A stretch of DNA of 64,000 nucleotides, from positions 1 through 64,000 of the forward strand of contig JAQBTG010000013.1 in assembly GCA_027624955.1 (NCBI GenBank). The letters run 5' to 3'. The notes beneath the pieces are model-generated. The model was not told the DNA's origin. It did not search any database and saw nothing but the letters and a program-made list of their open reading frames with translations. Source of the DNA: Pseudomonadota bacterium. Its GTDB lineage: Bacteria > Pseudomonadota > Alphaproteobacteria > UBA828. The translations under genes were made by a program, and so were the position numbers. Positions 1-7,829 of this stretch are shown piece after piece (the first letter of the stretch is position 1; each line of letters starts with the position of its first letter).

Positions 1-169
1 GCGAGTCAGCAGAGGAGTTCAGCAATTGGAACGATGCGCAGCGTTTCTTTAGCACTTCGCCGTCGGTGATGATTTGCGCAGACGCCGTGGCCGGCGAGAG
101 CAGTTCGAGACCTGCCATGAGCAATGCCGCGGCGGCCAAGCGAGATAATTGCGTTGCACGTAGCGGCAT
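1..169 (-). CDS. Secreted protein, N-terminal part only (runs off the window)
   Basis: An open frame starts with ATG at 169 and reads leftwards out of the window, so only 56 residues are visible. The N-terminus is a clear Sec signal peptide: a basic stretch, a hydrophobic core of alanines and leucines at about residues 11-24, and an ATASA-Q cleavage site at about 31/32. The first mature residues contain one cysteine. The frame differs from the longer overlapping open frame on the same strand, which lacks a signal peptide and which I take to be spurious. The function cannot be assigned from this fragment. The product is probably periplasmic or outer-membrane associated, like the next two genes. 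Confidence 0.6.
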   Translation of the reverse strand, partial: MPLRATQLSRLAAAALLMAGLELLSPATASAQIITDGEVLKKRCASFQLLNSSADS

Positions 170-480
170 ACTTAGAACAAACGCTGTCGGCGCGATTGGT
201 TTCTGGAGCCATACTGCATGATGTGAAATTGCACGACCTCTGCTTCCTCCTGAACTTCCCCAAACCAAAGCTTTGCGATTGTCCGCCATCAAAGAACTTA
301 AAATCGCTGAGCGGCTTAACTAACGAAGAGCTTGGCTCATCCTTGGCTGCAGTTTAAGCAGCGGCTTTTGTGAGTTGCAAGCCCGCCGTTCGAATGTTTT
401 TCCTTAGATGCCCCGGATGCTATTAACGCCATATTAGATATTTGTTTCTAGGGTGGCGCCAATTGTGGTAATTATGTGGC
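170..480. other. Intergenic region between two divergently oriented secreted-protein genes
   Basis: About 310 bases without a convincing gene. It should hold the promoters of both flanking genes, which diverge. The right half is AT-rich, around 395-470. A 77-residue plus-strand open frame that begins inside the left-hand gene lacks codon character and a ribosome binding site. No repeat or strong hairpin was seen. Confidence 0.4.
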
Positions 481-1011
481 ATGCGAATTGTGGACAATAT
501 TCTCCCTAAATCCGCCAAGGCTGGCGCCGTTGCCTTGACCATCGCGGTGGTTTTAAGCGGGTCGGTACAAGCGGAAAATTGCTCCACCCGTTCGGAATTG
601 ACTGTGCTCACGACGCGTGTGTTGCAAGCCGAACTCATGGTGGCCGCGCTTTCTTGTGGCCAACAAGACGTCTACGCAAATTTCGTTAACAAGTTTTCAG
701 ATACGCTAATCAGCAATGGGGCATCGCTTCGCGCATACTTCAAGACCCATTACCCGGCGAATGCGGGCCCCGCGCTCAATTCATTCGTCACGCGCCTGGC
801 AAATCAAGCGTCGGGCCGCAGTGTCACGACGCAGGATTATTGTAGCGGGGCAGCAGGCAAATTTGCTGCCGTCATGGAACTGGACGGCCAGGCGATTATG
901 GCGTTTGCCCAGCGCCAGCCCCACGCGAATAGCCACGGTATCATTGCCTGCGATCAAGTGGCGAACACCGAAATCGCGGTGGATGCCCTACAGTTTCCCG
1001 AAACCGACTAA
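481..1011 (+). CDS. Small secreted protein of unknown function with four cysteines
   Basis: The product has 176 residues with a signal peptide (about residues 1-31, cleavage after VQA). The mature part is predicted to be mainly helical and carries four cysteines at about 34, 59, 121 and 157, which could form two disulfides in the periplasm. I do not recognise a family. The ATG at 481 has no obvious Shine-Dalgarno sequence, but it is the start that exposes the signal peptide. The gene is convergent with the OmpA-family gene and shares a hairpin terminator with it. It may be a periplasmic binding or inhibitor-like protein; this is a guess. Confidence 0.6.
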   Translation: MRIVDNILPKSAKAGAVALTIAVVLSGSVQAENCSTRSELTVLTTRVLQAELMVAALSCGQQDVYANFVNKFSDTLISNGASLRAYFKTHYPANAGPALNSFVTRLANQASGRSVTTQDYCSGAAGKFAAVMELDGQAIMAFAQRQPHANSHGIIACDQVANTEIAVDALQFPETD

Positions 1012-1020
1012 AGTCGAGTA

Positions 1021-1037
1021 GGCCGCGCAAAGCGGCC
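1021..1037. terminator. Bidirectional hairpin between convergent genes
   Basis: A 6-bp perfect stem (GGCCGC / GCGGCC) encloses a 5-base GCAAA loop between the stop codons of the plus-strand secreted-protein gene and the minus-strand OmpA gene. The flanks are only moderately T-rich (a TTTTA on the plus side), so termination is plausible rather than certain. Confidence 0.5.
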
Positions 1038-1042
1038 ATCTC

Positions 1043-2116
1043 TCATTTTAGAATAATCTCTACCCGCCGATTTTGCGGCTCTCTGACGCCGTCATTCGTC
1101 TGTACCAGCGGATTATTCTCGCCCTCGGCCGAAATCGCGATGTCGCCCGCCGAAATACCACGGCGCATCAATTCGGCCTTAACCGATTCGGCACGCATAG
1201 AAGAAAGCCGCATATTGTAGGCATCCGGACCGGCACGATCAGCATGGCCGGTCGCCTCGATGCGTGTGATACCGGGAGTTTGCGCGTTTTGGGCCGCGGC
1301 GATCACAATGGCGAGAGCCTCCGGTGTCAGATTCGAGCGATCGAAATCGAAGAACACAATATAGGTGCGCGGTACTTCCGGCGCCATCACCTCCGGTTCG
1401 GGCGCCTTCACGGGCTCGGGTTCGACGACTTTCATCGGCTCAGGTTCCGCGACCTTGATTGGTTTGGGCTTGGGTGGCGGCGCGCTCTTTTCTCCGCCGA
1501 AATTCCAGCGGAAACCAATCATGATGGCATGGCTGGCATAATCGGCGTCGACACCGACGCCTGAGGAGGTCGTGAGGTCAAGCGCCTGCGTTGCGAAATA
1601 CCGATAGTCGCCGAATAAATCGAGGCTCGGCATCAGTTTGTAGGACAAACCGGCAATGCCCTGATAAGCAAATCCGGTATCGTCGTCATCGATTGTGGCG
1701 CCGGCAAATGGCGCCGCGCCATCCACGGATACTCTACCCACACCGGCGCCAATACCGACATAGGGGCTAAATTGTGAATTCATGTCCACATCGTACAGCA
1801 GGTTGACCATGCCGCTCCAGGCATCCACATCGCCCGAGCCGGCGAGGCCGGAAACGCTGTCGATATCATTGCTGCGATAGCCGAATTCAAGTTCGGTGCG
1901 TAAACCGTTTTCGTACTTGTGGCCCACACTCAAGATACCGGCGTGTCCGGTATCGAAATCCGCGTCGACATCTATACCTGAGCCCGAAACATCCGAATCA
2001 TGCAGAAAATTGGCACCTCCGCCTAAGCCAAGATAGAACTCCGGCGGGTCGGCAAATGCCACGGAGGGTACAAGACCGACCGCCGCGAGAATCCCAAGAC
2101 GCCTCAGAATTCGCAT
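1043..2116 (-). CDS. OmpA-family outer membrane protein (beta-barrel plus peptidoglycan-binding domain)
   Basis: The product has 357 residues. Residues 1-22 form a signal peptide (cleavage after AFA). Residues about 23-207 alternate glycine and aromatic residues in the pattern of an eight-stranded outer membrane barrel (for example YLGLGGGANFLHDSD and HAIMIGFRWNFGG at its end). Residues about 208-248 form a linker of repeated P/E/K/V units. Residues about 250-357 are an OmpA-C domain with the VFFDFDRSNLTPEA start, the GHADRAG motif and the NRRVEI end that contact peptidoglycan. The likely role is anchoring the outer membrane to the cell wall. The gene is apparently monocistronic. The length and domain order are usual for alphaproteobacterial OmpA/Omp25-like fusions. 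Confidence 0.9.
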   Translation of the reverse strand: MRILRRLGILAAVGLVPSVAFADPPEFYLGLGGGANFLHDSDVSGSGIDVDADFDTGHAGILSVGHKYENGLRTELEFGYRSNDIDSVSGLAGSGDVDAWSGMVNLLYDVDMNSQFSPYVGIGAGVGRVSVDGAAPFAGATIDDDDTGFAYQGIAGLSYKLMPSLDLFGDYRYFATQALDLTTSSGVGVDADYASHAIMIGFRWNFGGEKSAPPPKPKPIKVAEPEPMKVVEPEPVKAPEPEVMAPEVPRTYIVFFDFDRSNLTPEALAIVIAAAQNAQTPGITRIEATGHADRAGPDAYNMRLSSMRAESVKAELMRRGISAGDIAISAEGENNPLVQTNDGVREPQNRRVEIILK

Positions 2117-2444
2117 GTTCTTTCTCCAGACTATGGATGCGGATAGGGTTTATCTGACAATGCTCCCTGTCGCAGTTGATGTCTATCTTCTGCGCGCCAA
2201 TTTTTCACCCTTTCATGGAATATCCTCGGCCTGGCTCGGGGATTCAGATTAAAATATTCCAGACGCCTTAGAACTTGCCGCGCCGTGTGACCGGAATAAA
2301 CGCCCAGCCTGGGCGCTTTCGGGCGGATGCCCGATGATAAAACACGGCGTTAGCAGGCGCGGAAAGAGATGCGATAGGATAGTTCGCGAGCTATCTTGAG
2401 CCGAAGTAGATTTATGTCTGCAAACTCTTTGGCAGGAGCGCTCG
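2117..2444. other. Intergenic region between divergent ompA-like and VOC genes
   Basis: About 330 bases that must hold the two divergent promoters. A short minus-strand open frame here overlaps the start of the VOC gene and looks spurious. Stretches around 2170-2270 are AT-rich. I see no strong hairpin, repeat or known riboswitch. Confidence 0.4.
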
Positions 2445-3392
2445 ATGAAGGCCTTGAACGGGTTGCACCACATCACCTTGTGCGTCGGCGACAAACAAGA
2501 GGATTACGAGTTTCACACCCAAATCCTTGGACTTCGGAGCGTCAAAAAAACCTTGCTCTACGACGGCAATGTTCCGATTTACCATCTCTATTACGGCAAT
2601 GCCGATGGTGATCCGGGCTCCATTGTCACCACCTTTCCGATGCGCCACACCGGCGTGAAGGGCAGGCTGGGCAACAATCAAATTCAGGGCGTCATGCTGG
2701 CAGTTGCGCCCGGCGCTTCGGATTTCTGGGCGGCGCGGCTCAGTGCCCATGGCATCGAAAACACAGCGTCCGAGCGTTTCGGTGAGAAACGTATTTCGTT
2801 CAAGCACCCTACCGGCATCAACTACACCCTGGTCGAGACCGACGCCGCCGGCCGGCGCGCCTGGGACCAGACCAATATTCCCGCCGACAAGGGCATCGTC
2901 GGGATGCATGGAATTACGGTGAATGTGCGTGAAATTGAACTGATGGACGAGTTCATGCAGGCCGCGTGGAGCAGCGACTTAGTTGCCGAGGACGGCGCCA
3001 CCAAGCGCTATCAGATGGGCAAGGGCGGCAGCGGGACGATTGTCGAAATCACGCATGATGCCGACACCCCGCAAGGCAGTTGGACGTTCGGCGAAGGCAT
3101 CGTCCATCACTGCGCTTTCGACATCGATTCGCTTGATAAACAGAGCAAATACAAGGCGCATGTCGAAGGCATGGGCTATACCGATTTCTCAGATCGCAAG
3201 GATCGCGGCTATTTTGATTCCATCTATGTGCGCACGCCGGGCGGCGCCCTGTTCGAAGCGGCGGTCACCAAACCAAAGTCATGGGCGGAAGACGAAGAAC
3301 TGGAACATATCGGCGAGGAAATCATGATCTCACCACAGTTCGAGGAAGAAAGAGAGCAGATCATCGCGCAGATCGGCAAGCTCGACTATTGA
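2445..3392 (+). CDS. VOC-family (glyoxalase/extradiol dioxygenase fold) enzyme, ring-cleaving dioxygenase-like
   Basis: The product has 315 residues with two vicinal-oxygen-chelate modules. The first opens with LHHITLCVGD and the second begins near residue 148 with GMHGITVNV. Candidate metal ligands are the histidines of LHHITL, the HHCAF motif at about residue 225 and the glutamate of GALFEAA near 266. This layout matches the hydroquinone/ring-cleaving dioxygenase group (MhqO/LinE-like), which opens dihydroxylated aromatic rings with Fe(II). The substrate is not evident. GGAG stands before the ATG. No other aromatic-ring gene is adjacent, so a glyoxalase-like detoxifying role remains possible. 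Confidence 0.8.
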   Translation: MKALNGLHHITLCVGDKQEDYEFHTQILGLRSVKKTLLYDGNVPIYHLYYGNADGDPGSIVTTFPMRHTGVKGRLGNNQIQGVMLAVAPGASDFWAARLSAHGIENTASERFGEKRISFKHPTGINYTLVETDAAGRRAWDQTNIPADKGIVGMHGITVNVREIELMDEFMQAAWSSDLVAEDGATKRYQMGKGGSGTIVEITHDADTPQGSWTFGEGIVHHCAFDIDSLDKQSKYKAHVEGMGYTDFSDRKDRGYFDSIYVRTPGGALFEAAVTKPKSWAEDEELEHIGEEIMISPQFEEEREQIIAQIGKLDY

Positions 3393-3417
3393 TCCTACCA
3401 AACTAAAACGCAGCCTA

Positions 3418-4605
3418 TCAGGCGATAGAACCGATCCCATAGGTCCCGGTGAGTAACTCGCCCGTATCAAAACGGCCGAGGCGATAGGGCGTTATATCGA
3501 CATCGGTTTCCTGGCCAAGCGCGCTCTGTGCCAGCATCTTTCCCACCGCCGGCGCCAATTTAAATCCGTGGCCTGAAAATCCGTAAGCGAGGATCAATCC
3601 TTGCCATCCCTCCGGCGTTCCAAGCGCCGGGTTCCAGTCCGGTGTGATGTCGTACACGCCAACCCAACTGTCGGTGATTTCGGCGCTGTCGAAATTTGCC
3701 ATACGTCGGGCGATCTGACCGCCTTGGGTGAGAACAAAATCGTCTTCCACCGTTTCGTTCACATCGTCCGCGTCCGTAATCGGATCGCCGTGATCGCCAG
3801 TGCCTACCAACACAACGCCGCCCGATGCGGGGCGGAAATACATCTTATTCTGGGTCGATAAATCCTTGATCACCGGGAGGTCACGACCGTAGTCGATGTC
3901 GCCACGCAGCGTCAGAACGGTATGCCGCGAGATATCGAGATGGGTCTCGATCCCAAGCGGATCGGTCAATTCGCGCGTCCACGGGCCGATCGCACTGATG
4001 ATGCAATCCGCGTGAATGGCGCCCTGATCGGTTTCGACCCCGACCGCACGCTGGCCTTCGCAAAGTATTTTGCTGACGCGACAGCCGATCTTAAACGTCA
4101 CCCCCCGGCGCCGCGCCGCTTGGGCAAAGCCGCCCGTGGTCAAGTGAGGATCGGCATAGCCGGAGCGCGGCTCATAGCCCACCGCGCCGATATCGTCGAA
4201 CTTCAGATGCGGATGGTGCTCGAGCGCCTCCTTATGGGTCACGGGAAATGTTTCAGCGCCGACCGATTCCTGCATGCGCATATTTTCGACAAGCATGTCA
4301 CTCGTTTTGCCCTCACCGGCGAGAATCAGATAGCCCGAGCGGACAAAGCCGGCGGTGAGTTCGGGATCATCCAGATAGCCGGCGAAATCGCTAAACATCT
4401 CCAGGCTCTTCACCGTGAGCGCGGTATTGCTGGGGACGGAGTAGTGCGTGCGGACAATAGCGCAGGAGCGCCCCGTGCCGCCGCTGCCAATCTGCTCGCG
4501 CTCGATCAGGCAGATCTTTTTGCCGCCCAGCGCCGCCAGGTGATAGGCGGTCGAGGCGCCGACAACGCCGCCGCCGATGATCAAAACGTCAAAATGTTCA
4601 GCCAT
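3418..4605 (-). CDS. FAD-dependent amine/amino acid oxidase of the DAO family (sarcosine oxidase beta-like)
   Basis: The product has 395 residues with an N-terminal Rossmann dinucleotide motif (GGGVVGASTAYHLA at about residues 10-23) and the GSGGTGRSCA turn typical of the DAO/sarcosine oxidase beta group. The C-terminal half has the GYGFSGHGFKLAP-type motif (here AYGFSGHGFKLAP) that closes the FAD site. It should oxidise a secondary amine or amino acid. It is the last gene of a minus-strand run with a DUF5943 protein, an M19 dipeptidase and an MmgE/PrpD protein, with short gaps, which suggests catabolism of an N-methylated or amino-acid-derived compound. The substrate is not identifiable from sequence alone. 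Confidence 0.85.
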   Translation of the reverse strand: MAEHFDVLIIGGGVVGASTAYHLAALGGKKICLIEREQIGSGGTGRSCAIVRTHYSVPSNTALTVKSLEMFSDFAGYLDDPELTAGFVRSGYLILAGEGKTSDMLVENMRMQESVGAETFPVTHKEALEHHPHLKFDDIGAVGYEPRSGYADPHLTTGGFAQAARRRGVTFKIGCRVSKILCEGQRAVGVETDQGAIHADCIISAIGPWTRELTDPLGIETHLDISRHTVLTLRGDIDYGRDLPVIKDLSTQNKMYFRPASGGVVLVGTGDHGDPITDADDVNETVEDDFVLTQGGQIARRMANFDSAEITDSWVGVYDITPDWNPALGTPEGWQGLILAYGFSGHGFKLAPAVGKMLAQSALGQETDVDITPYRLGRFDTGELLTGTYGIGSIA

Positions 4606-4632
4606 GGAACGACCTAGCTCCGTCAGTCAAAA

Positions 4633-5163
4633 TCATGCCGGGCGCACTTCAAACAGGCATTCTTCGGCGCCGTTTGCGGCGCATTGGATCTCTTCGCATT
4701 TCATTTTGCGGCGGCTGCCGTCGAGATCGTGGGTGACATATTCCATGGCGCCGCTGAGCGATCCGTTGAACATGTAGCAGACGTTGCGCCCGGCATCCGG
4801 GCCGGCGGCGTAGACGAATACTGAATTCGTCATGCGCACGCGGGCATGGCCGGCATCGGCGTCCAGCAGGTCTACCGTGCACCGCCCCCAGCCACGGCGT
4901 GATCTGCGATCCATGTAGTGATGAAAGACATCGGTGCCTGACAGGCCATGCGTGCGCGCTTCCATTTCGCACCAAGTGTATGCGGCGCCGCAGCTTGCGT
5001 CATTTAGCATTGCCGCATTTTCCTCGATACCGAAGCGCTTCTCGGTCGCGTCATGCACGGCCATCCAAAAGTGGCGCGGCACCAAAATCATCGGCATGCC
5101 GTCAACCGACCACACGCCGGTGTCGGGATCGACAGAAACGGGAACGGGTAGAGACTCACTCAT
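4633..5163 (-). CDS. DUF5943-type protein, V4R-like C-terminus
   Basis: The product has 176 residues. The N-terminus (VDPDTGVWSVDGMPMILVPRHFW) resembles DUF5943 proteins found beside a membrane-dipeptidase gene in the Pseudomonas dimethylglycine/choline catabolic region (PA5397 beside PA5396, as I recall). The C-terminal CEEIQCAANGAEECLFEV resembles the end of V4R domains, which bind small ligands. The biochemical function is unknown. The gene lies 15 bases downstream of the dipeptidase gene on the same strand, repeating that neighbourhood. The three C-terminal cysteines (CEEIQC and EEC) might bind metal, but this is not established. Confidence 0.7.
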   Translation of the reverse strand: MSESLPVPVSVDPDTGVWSVDGMPMILVPRHFWMAVHDATEKRFGIEENAAMLNDASCGAAYTWCEMEARTHGLSGTDVFHHYMDRRSRRGWGRCTVDLLDADAGHARVRMTNSVFVYAAGPDAGRNVCYMFNGSLSGAMEYVTHDLDGSRRKMKCEEIQCAANGAEECLFEVRPA

Positions 5164-5178
5164 TGCTTTATCCTCAAA

Positions 5179-6198
5179 CTATCCAACGAAATTCTCAAAT
5201 GTGCGCAGCCAGTTGAGGCCGAGAATTCCAGCCACCTCATCATCTGAATACCCACGCTGCATAAGCCGGTGCGTCAAATTCGGCAACTCGGCAATGGCGC
5301 CGAGCCCGTCCGGATAGCGCTGCGTCACGAACTCATCCACCGTGCCGAACATGTCAGGCCGCAGCGTCCGCCAGCGGATCGATTCCGGCAGCACAACACC
5401 GGCGTCCTTGTAGCCCTCCGTGAAGTCGAGACCGATACCGATATGGTCGCTTCCGACAAGGCCGCGAAAATGATCGATGTGATCGATCAGGTGATCGAGC
5501 GTGGCGCTCTCCGGGTTGACGGATTTGGGCAGGCAGCAGGCGCCCATCATGCCGCCCTTGGCGACAATTTCGCGCGCCGTTTCATCTTTGGTGTTGCGGT
5601 CATTCGGCACATGGTCCCAGGCGTTCGAATGGGTGCAGACCGGTGCGCGCGCGCGCGCCGTCGCCTCGGCCCGCGAGCGATGCCCGGTGTGCGACAGGTC
5701 AAGCATCATCGCCGTTTGGTTGACCGCGTCGATCAACTCCTGGCCGAGGAAGCTCACTCCGGCATCGCGCCGTTCGCCGCAGCCATCGGCAAAAAGCGTG
5801 GCGCCGGTATAGGCGAGACCAAAGAACTTAAAGCCGAGCCGCGCCAGTACGCCGACGCGGCTCAGCTCGCGGTCGATCATCCCAGCCCCCTGGGTGCCGG
5901 GAATAATAGCGAGCTGTCCAGCCGCCTGGGCGCGGCGTATATCGGCCGCCGTCTCGGCCCGCACCAACATCGGGTTTTTGTCGATCAAGTCAAAGCCTTC
6001 ATCGACCTTTCGCATCATGTCATCCCAGCTGCTTTCCAATGCAAATGTGACGTTGCAGGCATTGACGCCGGCTTCGAGGCAACGCGTCGAATAAGGCTCG
6101 CTCAACACATAAAAAAGACCGAGGCAGTCGAAAACAAAATTTTCCTGGGTGAACTCGACGGCGCGTGCGTCCGCTTGATATTCAGCTTTAGGCGTCAT
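5179..6198 (-). CDS. Membrane dipeptidase family (peptidase M19, renal dipeptidase-like)
   Basis: The product has 339 residues with the amidohydrolase-like M19 fold. Visible signatures include MMLDLSHTGHRS (metal-ligand histidine), VCTHSNAW, and IGIGLDFTEG with the late aspartate. The C-terminus (ELPNLTHRLMQRGYSDDEVAGILGLNWLR) is characteristic of the family. No signal peptide is present, so a cytoplasmic enzyme is expected, as for the Pseudomonas PA5396-like group. M19 enzymes are zinc dipeptidases with broad amide substrates. The start overlaps the end of the MmgE/PrpD gene by 11 bases, indicating coupled translation. Confidence 0.85.
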   Translation of the reverse strand: MTPKAEYQADARAVEFTQENFVFDCLGLFYVLSEPYSTRCLEAGVNACNVTFALESSWDDMMRKVDEGFDLIDKNPMLVRAETAADIRRAQAAGQLAIIPGTQGAGMIDRELSRVGVLARLGFKFFGLAYTGATLFADGCGERRDAGVSFLGQELIDAVNQTAMMLDLSHTGHRSRAEATARARAPVCTHSNAWDHVPNDRNTKDETAREIVAKGGMMGACCLPKSVNPESATLDHLIDHIDHFRGLVGSDHIGIGLDFTEGYKDAGVVLPESIRWRTLRPDMFGTVDEFVTQRYPDGLGAIAELPNLTHRLMQRGYSDDEVAGILGLNWLRTFENFVG

Positions 6199-7591
6199 GA
6201 TGTGTGCTCAACCGATCTGTAAGCTTGGTTATCCGATCAAGGCCGCGCATATCGCCGAGCACTGTCAATACGAATTTCGCTTCATTTTGCGTCAGGCAGC
6301 GCTCGGCACAGGACATGAATTTTTGCGCAAGCTCGACCGCATCCATTGCCTGCTGAGGATGGCCGCGCGGATCGAAAACGGCGCGCGACAGCGTGCTGCC
6401 GTCCGATAGATGCAGCGTCACCTCGGCGCTGTGGCGGGTTGAATCCGTGCCCACGTCACCCGGCTGCCCAGGATCGGCAATCATCGTAATCTTCGGCAAG
6501 AGCTCGCGAATTTGCGGGCGCTTAAGCGCCGACGGTTCAAACGCATCGAGTGATAAATCGCCGTCGACCAAGGCACTCGCCAATAGATAATGCATGCTAA
6601 AGCGCGCCTGCATCGCATCCTCGGGTGCGGGGTAGGTAAGGTTTTGTACCGCCACTTGCGACACCACTGCGTCGATAGAATCGATCGCGCCGGGTGCGAT
6701 GCCGGTTTCCGCGCGCAAGGCAAGAATCGCGTCAAGCGGTCGGTGCGCACTCGCGCAACAGGGATAAACTTTCTGCCACAGCCCATGTTGTTCAATCGCC
6801 GGCGGTGCGCCTAGCCTCTCCATCGCCGCTTCGAGGCGCGCGATCGGCGTGCCGGCATAAAGCGCGACAAAGCCGCGCTCGCCTTCATAGATATCTTCGG
6901 CTGCCGTGATGCCGGATTCTGCCATTGATGCGGCGAGGATGCCGTTCTTCGCGGCGAGGCCGGCATGGATTGGCTTGGCCATGGTGCCGAATTGCCATTT
7001 CATGCCGGACGCCATACTCGCGGCGACGCTGATCGCCGCCGACGCCCGCGCCGCATCCAATTTCAGGAGGCGGGCCGCAGCTGCGGCGGCACTGATCGTT
7101 CCGAGCGTCAGCGTGGTGTGCCAGCCAAGAAAATAATGCGTCATGTTCATCGCCTCACCGAGGCGCGCCATGATCTCGACCCCGACGATCAAGGCATCCA
7201 GGCATTCTTCCCCCGACGCTTGTCGCTCCTCGCCGAGTGCTAATATTGCCGGCACCAGCACAGCGCTGACATGCGCGTTGGCAATCTCAAGCACGTCATC
7301 ATAATCCAGGGCATGGGCCGCCGTGCCGTTGGCCAACGCCGCCCAGGGTGCCGCTTGGCGCGCCGACGTTCCGCATATCGTTGCCTCGCCGGCGCCCCAG
7401 CGTGCGGTTGTCGCTCGCGCCCGGCGCGCCGCCGGATCGTCCGCGCCAGCCAGCATGCAGGCCACGGTGTCGATAAAAGCCGCCTCCGCCCGCGCCAGCG
7501 CAACATCTGACCAGCCACGCGGCGCGGCTTCGATCCACGCCGCCATGGAACGGGTAGGGCCAGATTTCGGTGATAAATTTGAGAGTGTCAT
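6188..7591 (-). CDS. MmgE/PrpD family protein (2-methylcitrate dehydratase-like)
   Basis: About 467 residues. The HALDYDD motif at about residues 94-100, the PAILALGEE segment and the KVYPCCASAHRPLDA region are typical of the MmgE/PrpD family, whose known members dehydrate 2-methylcitrate or isomerise dicarboxylates. Many catabolic clusters carry paralogs of unknown substrate, and this is likely one of them because no other methylcitrate-cycle gene is nearby. I prefer the ATG at 7591 over a TTG nine bases upstream. It is the first gene of the four-gene minus-strand run ending with the FAD oxidase. Confidence 0.85.
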   Translation of the reverse strand: MTLSNLSPKSGPTRSMAAWIEAAPRGWSDVALARAEAAFIDTVACMLAGADDPAARRARATTARWGAGEATICGTSARQAAPWAALANGTAAHALDYDDVLEIANAHVSAVLVPAILALGEERQASGEECLDALIVGVEIMARLGEAMNMTHYFLGWHTTLTLGTISAAAAAARLLKLDAARASAAISVAASMASGMKWQFGTMAKPIHAGLAAKNGILAASMAESGITAAEDIYEGERGFVALYAGTPIARLEAAMERLGAPPAIEQHGLWQKVYPCCASAHRPLDAILALRAETGIAPGAIDSIDAVVSQVAVQNLTYPAPEDAMQARFSMHYLLASALVDGDLSLDAFEPSALKRPQIRELLPKITMIADPGQPGDVGTDSTRHSAEVTLHLSDGSTLSRAVFDPRGHPQQAMDAVELAQKFMSCAERCLTQNEAKFVLTVLGDMRGLDRITKLTDRLSTHHDA

Positions 7592-7744
7592 CGCGGCCAA
7601 TCCTACGATTTATTGCTGGCGCGATCAAAGACAAGCAGAGCTGGCGAAATCACCGTTTCAATTTGCTGTGCATTTAACAAATTCATGAAGCTTCGACGAA
7701 TGGTTTGAATGGCCGCCGGCAGGAACAATGCGGCGGCACGCATG

Positions 7745-7759
7745 AGTTTATCATAAACT
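7745..7759. promoter_or_regulatory. Perfect 15-bp palindrome, candidate operator
   Basis: AGTTTAT-C-ATAAACT is a perfect inverted repeat in the 238-base divergent region between the MmgE/PrpD and first HyuA genes, about 70 bases upstream of HyuA. Its ATAAACT arm recurs in the AT-rich repeats in front of the nearby HxlR gene. It could therefore be a binding site for that regulator. This is inference from pattern and position only. Confidence 0.4.
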
Positions 7760-7829
7760 GTGATTACAAACCTTCCCAGCTGTCGCCAACGGCACTAGAT
7801 TGGCAGTCTTCAGTCAGGGGGGAGAAAAT

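Noticed and set aside
5269-6222. 317-codon plus-strand open frame
   Set aside because: It lies exactly antisense to the M19 dipeptidase, which has clear motifs. The antisense product is rich in arginine and histidine and shows no family features.
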